NCBI RefSeq assembly: GCF_001625305.1
Contig: NW_017802947.1
Coordinates: 340,871-404,870 of the forward strand
Reading direction: 5' to 3'
DNA from: Branchiostoma belcheri
Taxonomy: Eukaryota > Chordata > Leptocardii > Amphioxiformes > Branchiostomatidae
Length of the DNA stretch: 64,000 bases
This document shows positions 12,302 through 20,358 of this stretch, piece by piece (the stretch's first letter is position 1; every line of letters begins with the position of its first letter). The translations under genes and the position numbers were made by a program. The notes under the pieces were generated by a model. It saw only the letters and a program-made list of their open reading frames with translations, made no database searches and was not told where the DNA came from.

Positions 12302-14356
12302 TCATGTAACATTATAGCTACAGTTCTCTGCGTTCTTGCTTTCTTCAATGTTTTTCTGTGAAAGTAGAGCAGCATCAGTTGGTGTGCTGTCTTGGCTACT
12401 TGATACATAGATCATACCAGTTCTGTCAGGTTGGCCCTCATTGTTGGTCAGTAGTGCAGTATTATAAGCTGCACTTTCTTGTGTGTGTCTTTCTTCAAGG
12501 TTTTTCTGTAAGAGTAGAGCAGCATCAGTTGGTGTGCTGTCTTGGCCACTTGATGCGTAAACCATTCCAGTACTGTCAGATGGGCCCTCATTGTTGGTCA
12601 GTAATGCAGGATTATAAGCTGTACTTTCTTCTGTGTGTCTTTCTTCTTTATATATCACTTCACTAGTGGCTAGTAAGGCCTCACTAGCGGTCAAAGTACC
12701 TGTTTCTTCTGAGCTTACAGTGTCGTGGTTCGTTGGTATAGCTGCCCGGTCAGCATGCGAAGTGTTTGCCACGGGTGTTGCCTCTGTAACAGTTCTATCA
12801 CTACCATCACTACCACCTTTTGGACAAGATTTGTCAGCAATGGCTGCCAGACTAACTTCAGCGTACGGTTCCACGCCTGTACACCCCAGTTCATTCGGAA
12901 TCGTCTCGTATCTGCCCGCCTCATTAACATATTGGGGATCGCGATTCGCCTCTACAATCTGCCTGACAGAATGCTGGTCATCTATAATGTTTGTATAGGT
13001 GTGTTCGACCTCATGATTCGAATATTGAGGCTCTTCCTGGCTCTCTGCAATTTTGGATAAACTTGTTTCTTCGTATGGTTCAATATTTTCAATGCCAGCT
13101 TGGTTTGCTGTCGTTTCACTGGAGCCAGTTAGTTGTTGACTCGGGTTTGTGGTGTACATTTGGTTCGGGCTGAGTAAGTGTCTTGCTCTCGATGCTTGTT
13201 GTATGCCAAGCTGGTGAGAATTGGTGGCGTACATGCGGTTTGGGACAAGCGGGGGCCCGTGCCTCAATGCCCGTTGCAACCCCAGATCGTCCCGGCGCCG
13301 AGCTCGATACCGAGTCAAGCAGCACAGCAAAGCTGCAACAAGGGCTGTGAAAGCTACCGAGGCAACAGCATAACCTGTCACTGTCGTCGCTTCTACTGAT
13401 AACGAACTGTCTGTTGTCGGTTCAGTTTTGGCTAACGTGGAGACTTCGGAAAGCCGGGGGACTCCTTGGGTAAACTCATCGTATTCTGTCGAAACTGGGG
13501 ACAAGGATGTATTAGACGTCACTGACGTTGAATTGAATACTGAGGTGTTCAGATTTGGTTCCGTTATGAGTGTATAGTTCTGGATTGGCCCAGTGAGTGT
13601 GACTGTAGTTGAATGGCAAAAATGTTCATCTAATACTTGAAATACAACCTGTCCCGCAACGTGTTTGGGGCTCGCACATATTAACTTTTCGATTTCGTAA
13701 TATTGCATTAGTTCGAAATACAGGCTGCTACTGGGACAATTAGGGCAACATTCTTTGAAAACTGATCTTGGAACTCGAACAGCCAGTTGTTGAATACTCC
13801 CACAGTGCCAACATTGCGACAAACACAGAACTTCACGTTTTAGCCAGCACAAGCGCGCATCACAGTGGAACGGGTTCCCACCTAGCTGTACGCTAGCGTA
13901 GTTTTCGGTGGGGAACAAGAAGGTCTCTTTTGGAAAAGACGAGATTTCGTTACCACTGAGATCAATGACGTTGATATTTGGCATGAAATGAGCGATAAAC
14001 TTTCCCGAAACGTGAGTAATCTTGTTGTTAGACAGATCCAGGAGTTTTAACTGCGGTGCTTTAAACCAATGCCAGTGGATGTATGTAATTAGATTACTGC
14101 CCAGGTCTAGCGTCTCTAACTTTGGGAAGTTGGGGAGGTCAGAGATATCGGTGATATTGTTCGATGCAAGGTTCACCGATGTTAGGTTTTCTGGGTCCAC
14201 ATCTGGAAACTTGACCAGGCTACAGTTGTTGCAGACGAAAATATCAGGGCTGTTCACGATAACAGCGCTAGAATTCTCCATGTTGGAGTTTGCAGATACA
14301 CTGCCCGTTACCGACATGTCTAGTAACAACAGGAATACACCCATTATAGCTTTCAT
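12302..14356 (-). CDS. LRR transmembrane receptor with tyrosine-rich tail, single exon
   Basis: The open frame extends to an ATG at 14434, but a more likely start is the ATG at 14354-14356, which begins MKAIMGVFLLLLDMSVTGS, a good signal peptide, and gives about 684 residues. In order: a short N-terminal cysteine cap (FVCNNCS), about four leucine-rich repeats (LTSVNLASNNITDI, LETLDLGSNLITYI, LKLLDLSNNKITHV, INVIDLSGNEISSF), a cysteine-rich C-terminal cap starting NPFHCDARLCWLKRE, a Ser/Thr-rich stalk with N-glycosylation sequons, a membrane span (YAVASVAFTALVAALLCCL) and a basic stop-transfer. The cytoplasmic tail carries YxN motifs (QYSN, QYVN, TYTN) and two tandem 50-residue repeats. A membrane recognition receptor is inferred; the ligand is unknown. 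Upstream codons lie in or near repeat sequence. Confidence 0.85.
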   Translation of the reverse strand: MKAIMGVFLLLLDMSVTGSVSANSNMENSSAVIVNSPDIFVCNNCSLVKFPDVDPENLTSVNLASNNITDISDLPNFPKLETLDLGSNLITYIHWHWFKAPQLKLLDLSNNKITHVSGKFIAHFMPNINVIDLSGNEISSFPKETFLFPTENYASVQLGGNPFHCDARLCWLKREVLCLSQCWHCGSIQQLAVRVPRSVFKECCPNCPSSSLYFELMQYYEIEKLICASPKHVAGQVVFQVLDEHFCHSTTVTLTGPIQNYTLITEPNLNTSVFNSTSVTSNTSLSPVSTEYDEFTQGVPRLSEVSTLAKTEPTTDSSLSVEATTVTGYAVASVAFTALVAALLCCLTRYRARRRDDLGLQRALRHGPPLVPNRMYATNSHQLGIQQASRARHLLSPNQMYTTNPSQQLTGSSETTANQAGIENIEPYEETSLSKIAESQEEPQYSNHEVEHTYTNIIDDQHSVRQIVEANRDPQYVNEAGRYETIPNELGCTGVEPYAEVSLAAIADKSCPKGGSDGSDRTVTEATPVANTSHADRAAIPTNHDTVSSEETGTLTASEALLATSEVIYKEERHTEESTAYNPALLTNNEGPSDSTGMVYASSGQDSTPTDAALLLQKNLEERHTQESAAYNTALLTNNEGQPDRTGMIYVSSSQDSTPTDAALLSQKNIEESKNAENCSYNVT
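12340..12640 (-). repeat. In-frame 150-bp tandem repeat in LRR receptor tail
   Basis: Two 150-bp copies encode near-identical 50-residue units, each containing AYN, ALLTNNEG, TGMVY or TGMIY and SQDSTPTDAALL-type segments. Copies are aligned at 12364 and 12514. They preserve frame and each keeps tyrosines in matching places. Confidence 0.9.
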
Positions 14357-14394
14357 TATGACAACTGTAGTCTTTACCAGACTAACTACGCTGG

Positions 14395-14404
14395 CTATAT
14401 AAAG
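14395..14404 (-). promoter_or_regulatory. Possible TATA box for the LRR receptor gene
   Basis: On the minus strand the sequence reads CTTTATATAG, about 40 bases before the preferred ATG at 14356. A start of transcription about 25-30 bases downstream would give a very short 5' leader and exclude the upstream in-frame ATG at 14434. The motif also reads as TATATAAAG on the plus strand, so orientation is ambiguous. Confidence 0.3.
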
Positions 14405-14417
14405 GAGAATATTTTCG

Positions 14418-14566
14418 GGGGAGTTTGGCCGCAATTGTAGGTTTGACTGTCCGCGGAGGGACTAAGAAACAACCTCCGGTTGGCCGGGCTCCTTTGGCCA
14501 ATTTTACTCTCTTTTTTGCCGAATTCTACTATCCGTACTTCCCGTAGAAAGGCCTGGTGGAGGCTA
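14418..14566 (-). mobile_element. TIR-element fragment, TAGCCTCCACCAGG family
   Basis: Read on the minus strand this begins TAGCCTCCACCAGGCC, followed by a TACGG stretch, GAATTCGGCAAAAAA and GGCCAAACTCCCCCG. The same order of motifs is found at 24790-24945, and the terminal motif also ends the intact element at 33945-34154. The fragment overlaps the upstream extension of the LRR receptor open frame. Confidence 0.5.
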
Positions 14567-14574
14567 TGACAACT

Positions 14575-16024
14575 GGTCAAACTTGAATATTGTGTACTTA
14601 TCTTGATGACCACGCCACAGTCGCTGAGCCTCAAAGTGATGGTTTCTCAGCACTATCTGCAAGTCTTCTAGATCTTGCAGACGCTTTGGTTTTCTTCGAA
14701 ATTGAAAGCAACCGTGCTCCCCGTAGCTGTGATTAAAACGTGAAAAAAGTAACGCCATTAAAATTCTACAAATCAAACATTATCATATGTACATGTTTTT
14801 CAGTTACCGCCAGGACCATATATACATGTATAATGTACTTACTACAAAATGAAAACCTTAGATGCATGGTACCGATCGACAGCAATCTGATATCATGGCA
14901 CATACCTTCCTCACATTCCCTTGCAGAATGAAGCCCTCGCAGCGGTATGCACTACTAGCAGGAGTTTGTGCCTTTTATATACGCCGAGAACTGTTCAATA
15001 TTCAGTACATGTTGATGACTATATGGAAGGCTGTGGGTAATACCGAACGTTGTTTCCTGTCGATCCTTGAGCGACTCTGGGTAAATTAAGAGTAAAACTT
15101 TGTCCTTTTTGTCCAGCGCTTACGATACGGTGGAAGAAAAGTGCCAATTTCTTCCGAAAAGTTAGAATGTTTGCTCGACTTCAGAATAACATCACAAACC
15201 GGACACGTTTCCTTGTCTGGAAAATGTGTCTATCCGGAAATTTTGCCAGACAAATTAAATTTTTGCATGCCTTTGATTAACGTCACAAATTGGATATTTT
15301 TTCCGGTGAACGGATAAGGCGTTACATGATCGGTTTGAGGATAACCTATATACCAGTAGATCTCGGAAAAATTAAATCTTTGCTCGGTTTTTAAAAGCCT
15401 GGATATGGTTTCTGCTGCTAGTTTGTGGTTAGATCCACCGAGATTTCCTTGGACAAAAATAAAACGGGGTATGTTTCTGGTGTTATAACACAAGATTTCA
15501 CATTTAGTTACAACCTTGTAACACATAGATACAAAATGGTTAATCAATCCGAATACATTTCAGTAGACGAGGCTTTATTATTATTTGACAGTTCATTTGG
15601 TTTTGTTTGCTTGATATCGGTTCACAGTTTTAGTTCAGCCCCATGTTGTCAATAGATGACTTCGGCGAAGCGCATGTCATGATGGTTGCAAGTAGACTAG
15701 TATAATACTAGTAGTAGACTTGAATACTAGAAGGACTCGCGAAGCGATGGCAATGTTATTTATATCTTTGCTACGTCCTTGGCACTGTTCGGGCAAGGAG
15801 TTTAAAAACTAAAGGTAAACAGAAAGTTCATGCGCGAGGCTATATTGTCAGCCAGTCTCAAACGACTCTATGACTTCATTGCGCACTGAAGCTGCCAAAC
15901 AGGATTCATGGCTCAGTTCCAAAATTTACAAATCAAATAAAAGTCGAGCCTAAATTCAACATACAGAATAATTCTAAAGTCCAAGTTTAAGTTCATTGTT
16001 CAGAGGACCGTTGGAGTTATGGGA
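14575..16024. other. Intergenic, no gene recognised
   Basis: No coding frame is credible. An 8-bp inverted repeat TTGTCTGG/CCAGACAA with A/T-rich extension lies near 15212-15252. The ACTAGTA-rich stretch at about 15695-15720 is a small imperfect palindrome. Confidence 0.35.
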
Positions 16025-16215
16025 CCTGCTTGGCAGCGGTGGCAGTGTGTCGTCGGCGAGCACGTAACTTGTCTTCCCGATCTCCCCCCCACACTGCGCA
16101 CAACCTCGGCACTCTTCCTCACCACCGCGCGCCATCTGGCCCGGTCACTCGCCGGTGTCTCCAGCTACTGATGGCTGATACCCGCCAGACCAAGCAGACG
16201 TTTTAATGTGCCCTT
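16025..16215 (-). mobile_element. LINE reverse-transcriptase C-terminal fragment
   Basis: Translating the minus strand gives TPASDRARWRAVVRKSAEV followed by a Cys/His-containing segment (TCSPTTHCHRCQAGP). This resembles the extreme C-terminus of endonuclease-bearing LINE proteins, which carry a DRxRW motif and a small zinc-binding end. An in-frame stop lies just before the motif, so the copy is dead. It ends only about 15 bases before the sulfotransferase-like start codon. Confidence 0.6.
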
Positions 16216-16230
16216 GTTAAGGGGAGCAGA

Positions 16231-18993
16231 ATGGCGTCCATCTCCAAGGTTTGCTGTAAAGACATGTTTCTGAAGGAAGAAGTGGACCCAATGTTACTGA
16301 CCACGCTAGACGACTTCACTAGTTCTAGCAGTAGTTCTGTAGAAGTCTCAAACCCTGCCGACTTCGTCCGACAGAACGGTGCCCAGTTCTCCGTGTACAG
16401 TGTGGACTTCGACAGACGCGTGTTGGGACTGGTTAGAGTTAGAAAGGGAGTGAATATCCAGAGAGCCCCGTTCTTCTTTCAGGTGAATACCATTATAACA
16501 TGAAATTGGAGACTTAAACCTCAAAGATGTGTCGTCATTATATTCGAAAAACCAAATGACGATCTGACGTACTTTCAATAGATAGAGCTTTGACAGTAAA
16601 CTTGCAGACTGACAGGCCGAAAGTGCACGAACCTACTAGTAACTTAAGTAAAAACGTTGAACTTTATTCCAACACACAATTTTACAGATAAACTTCCATG
16701 ATAACTACCAGTAACTTCTTGTGACAAGTCCTAAGCATTGGCTGTGTGACTAGACCTTCCTGTCAATCTGCGGTTACAACACCTGTCACTTTACTTCATA
16801 TTTTCTCTGACCCTGAATGAAAAACAACAACAAACAAACAAACAAAAAGTGAACTGTAGACTAATTTGCTCTTCTGCAGACTAATTTTATCTTCTCATGA
16901 ATAAACAAAGTTCAAACAAGCAAACTTACAGGAAATATACTTCCTAAACTCATCGGGAGAACGCAGAGGAACTATTCCTGCTTCCGCGAACTGCAGACTA
17001 ATTTCAGACCTAGTTGATCTTCTCATGAATAAACAAGGTTCAAACAAGCAAACTTATAAATTAGTGCATTCCAGGCTCAGCGGGAGAACGCAGAGGAACT
17101 ACTCCTCATCCCGTTTGACACGCTGCCTGCAGTGGCAGACGCGGTTCGGAAGGAGGCTGCAGCAGCCAGAAATATCTTCCTGCACAACACTGGTGAGAAC
17201 ACCTTCAGAAAAAAACATATCTAGTAACAATATAAAATGAGGAAAGAAGTTCAAGCCAAGGTTTAAATATGTCAAAGGAACAAATAAAACATGGCAGCAT
17301 AGAACTATCGCAGAGTGGAACTCACTGTCACCAAGTACAGTAGGGGCATTGTCAATAGATAGCTTTAAACAATGTCTAGAGCTAGAAGTTCAAGGGTTAG
17401 GTGTAACAAGTCGATCGGTGTAATATAGCCAGCTGCCGCCGCGCCGCGTGCCTGCGAAGCTGGTGTGTTACGCCGAAAGGCGGTTATACCGGCTATACAG
17501 ATACAGATACAGAGCATACAAACAAGTTGATAACTCCATTACTGTCACAAGTAGTACAGATTACAGACCCATTAAAATGTCCGAACTTTTTCCATACCTG
17601 TGTTCCCAATTTGAAACGCAGTACTGCACAAATTGTGCCAAGAATAAGACTTTTAGATGTCTTTACATACCAGGGTAGTATCCACACTTCCATGCAGACA
17701 ATTAGCAGTTTGACACATATTATGTTAGATGTGTAATGTTTGGACAGGTCGATGTGGTTCCACGCTGCTGTGTAAAGCAATGGAGGCAACAACAGAAGTA
17801 CAGGCAGTGTCTGAACCTGATGTGTACACATGGATCTATGTGGTACGTATATGTACATCACACTTCTAATCTGGAAAATGAAGAAGGCATCTGTCCGCAT
17901 CTGTTACAGTAAGATATAGTGCTTCCCACGCTATATGGTGTATAGGGTAGCCCATCTCAGTTTCTAAAGCCCTTGGGCCACACAGCTGTGCATGCATCTA
18001 TTAAAATGTACCCTAATACATGTATGCATGCATAATGAAATACAATCTGACCATTAAAGCTAGTTTTTGTGAAACACTTTAATAGTACTATATCTGTTGT
18101 TGATATTTTAAAAATTACATTGAAAGATCTTATGTCTACATATTTAGGTTGGTCTTGGCAGTAGACATATGATAAGATTGTAGGAAATGAGCATTACTTT
18201 GTTTTAACAGTATGCCCAGGCCCATGACTTCAACCTTACTCCAGCGGAAGAAGAGGACATCCTTATGGTACTGAGATGCAGCACCATTCTACTCAACTTT
18301 TACCTCCTGCAGAACGACCAGTCAAGACCAGTCATCTGCTACAAACTCCGAGGCTTCGCCATCTTCATCGCCGACCTTCTGCAAAGGACCATTCCTGAAG
18401 CCAAGACAGTTTTTCTATACAGAGATCTTCCAGGTTTCTTTGACTCCTGGATTAGTGTGTCATTTTCTGGTAGTTACTGGAAGTATTTCTTAACGACAGC
18501 TTTAAAACTTGACCGTTTCTTCCCTGCTCACAAGATGATGCATATGGTAACGTACTTTTAAAAGGATTACATAGATGACCCAAGCCTGGCCACATACACT
18601 GGTAGAAGAGGTATACCCTTTTTCTTTGTTGCGACTTGGCTGCTACGTATGCAGAAGGCTTATGAGTTGATCAAAAATGATCCGGCAAACTTCTTCCATG
18701 CGTGCCTAAGGTGCGACGAGTTGGTAACACAGAAGGAAAAGATTGTCCTCGACATTATGAAACAGGTTGGCATTGATGCCAGTTCTGAGGACTGTTCAAA
18801 GATGAGGGAAATATTTGGAGTGAACAGCCAGGAAGGTACCAGCATGTGTAGTGTGAGGAAGATAGGGGATGGGTCAGACAGTTCTTGGGTTGGAGCCTGG
18901 GAGAGAAACCTGTTCTCAACTGTTATAGATCAATTTCAAGGTGACATTGATGATCCAGAATTTACACTGGAAAAAGCAGGAGCAAGTACTTGA
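16231..18993 (+). CDS. Sulfotransferase-like protein, four exons, in-frame stop in exon 4
   Basis: Exons 16231-16482, 17075-17192, 17748-17842 and 18211-18993 join in phase. The exon 2/3 junction falls inside the P-loop-like motif HNTGRCGSTLLCK (residues about 121-133), which matches the PAPS 5'-phosphosulfate loop of sulfotransferases. The exon 4 segment TVFLYRDLPGFFDSW (about 220-235) resembles the 3'-phosphate-binding strand-helix. The full frame would be about 415 codons. A TAA at 18559-18561 interrupts exon 4 at about codon 272, yet the same frame continues with protein-like sequence (KDYIDDPSLATYTGRRG, then an acidic C-terminal part) to the TGA at 18991. Substrate and cellular site are unknown. 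The stop may be a pseudogenising allele or an assembly error. Start chosen at MASISKVCC, the first ATG in frame. Confidence 0.75.
16892..17116 (+). repeat. 120-bp tandem duplication covering the start of exon 2
   Basis: The segment CTTCTCATGAATAAACAAAG plus following bases at 16892 recurs at 17012 with one change, and the copy of the exon 2 start (CGGGAGAACGCAGAGGAACTA) at about 16957 recurs at 17079. The upstream copy keeps about 17 codons of frame before a stop and has no good donor, so it is a partial exon duplicate. Confidence 0.8.
17237..17515 (+). mobile_element. 5'-truncated LINE 3' end with ACAGAT tail
   Basis: The frame starting near 17240 encodes FKPRFKYVKGTNKTWQHRTI then AEWNSLSPSTVGALSIDSFK and ends at GVTSRSV and a stop at about 17421. 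The W-N-S-L and S-F-K motifs are typical of the C-terminus of non-LTR reverse transcriptases. A GC-rich 3' untranslated part follows and ends in GGCTATACAGATACAGATACAG. The same arrangement occurs at 42245-42475. It sits in the intron after exon 2 of the sulfotransferase-like gene, same strand. Confidence 0.8.
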
Positions 18994-19029
18994 GCAAATA
19001 ATATCATTACTGTGGCAGTATAAACTGGA

Positions 19030-19433
19030 TAGTGGTGCATACCGGTTCACTGGACTTGGATCCGGACTTGTAAAAATGTTTAGGTTCAAGTCCCAAAAAA
19101 ACTAAAAGTCAAGAACCGAGTCCGGACTTATTACCATAAAAGACCATTTCACATACCACTTTTCTTTTTAAACCACCTAAAACCTTCCGTAGATTCCAAA
19201 ATCTTTGCTGCAAAATGAAGAAAACATTGCCATCAGGCATCGTCAAGTACCAGCCTCCATGTTATGTGGCCAAAGTTTCGCCCAGACAACATTGCAAGGT
19301 AGCCAACATGCAATTTTGTATATGCCATGGGTTTACAAAAATGTAGGTCCGGACTTAAGTCCGGACCTGAACCTAAACCTCTGGACTTGAATCCGGACCT
19401 GAACCTGAAATTGGGTTTAGGTATGCATCACTA
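19030..19433. mobile_element. Non-autonomous hAT-type element with 8-bp target duplication
   Basis: The 404-bp block begins TAGTGGTGCATACC and ends with the inverse (GGTATGCATCACTA, one mismatch). It is flanked on both sides by AAACTGGA (19022-19029 and 19434-19441), a perfect 8-bp target-site duplication as made by hAT transposases. The interior repeats TCCGGACTT and CCTGAACC motifs and codes for nothing. It lies just downstream of the sulfotransferase-like gene. Confidence 0.92.
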
Positions 19434-19535
19434 AAACTGGACCAGATACAGTACACATGCACTGCATCGGGACATCAGCAGACATACTGCGCCTGCACGA
19501 ACATGGAATTTTGTTGTTTTTGTTCACTACTAAAC

Positions 19536-19625
19536 TGTTAACTTAACCCTTGTCCTGATGGCATTTTTTACACAATATTTTTCAATAATTTCACGTCTTA
19601 ATCAGGTCATAGACCCCTGACTTTT
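19536..19625 (+). repeat. Dispersed 90-bp repeat, copy 1
   Basis: The segment starting TTAACCCTTGTCCTGATGGC and ending near ATAGACCCCTGACTTTTTTG is nearly identical to 39704-39790, in the same orientation. It resembles the end of a mobile element of unknown type. Confidence 0.75.
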
Positions 19626-20358
19626 TTGCCCTTGGTGGCGTAGTTCGCGTCAGAATTTTGCTGATTGCAGACACAATATCTTTTCTGACACACCGTTTGA
19701 AAACTATAGATGCGCAGGTGCAGTAGGTTTTGCCGACATGCTCACGTTGCCTTGGTATTGTTGTTTGACTCTGCATTACCCATAATGCCAAGCGTCTAGA
19801 TCTCCCAGCATGCAATTGGCCCCCCACCCAGCCCCCGCTGAAATGACTGGACTGCACAGTTCAAAGGTCACGTACAAAAAGTTTTATTTTTTTGGAACAA
19901 GATTTACAATGCATGATATACAGTATCAAACTCTAACCTCTAAGAGGGTAAATCACTAGCATTTGGAAGTCTATTCTTACCAATAGTATATACTAAAGGT
20001 TAAGGAAGAATGGCAATTTGAATTATTATCTTATGTAGATAGTAAAGGGAATTGAAATGGCACCCCTTATATAAGTAACTGCATTAGGAATATCAACTGT
20101 ACAGATATACAATAGTTAGGACAAAAGGACAATTTTAAACTGCAATAGTAAAGTTTTAAGTTGCACTTAGAATGACAAGTACACAACTTGAAGTCCTCAA
20201 GTATTTATAAGTCAATGTTTTAGTATACAATTTGTTAACTTCTTAAATATGGAAGGAAATGTTGCTACTCATTGATTATTAAGTGGTCCTTCAATTGAGA
20301 AATCTGTGTTATTTTTGATATGAATGTTTTGAAATTCAGTTCATCTCTTATGGTTTAG

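Noticed and set aside
18541-18561. 18-base micro-intron that would remove the in-frame TAA in the sulfotransferase exon (GTAACG...AAAAG)
   Set aside because: Far below the size of spliceosomal introns in animals; a substitution or sequence error is simpler.
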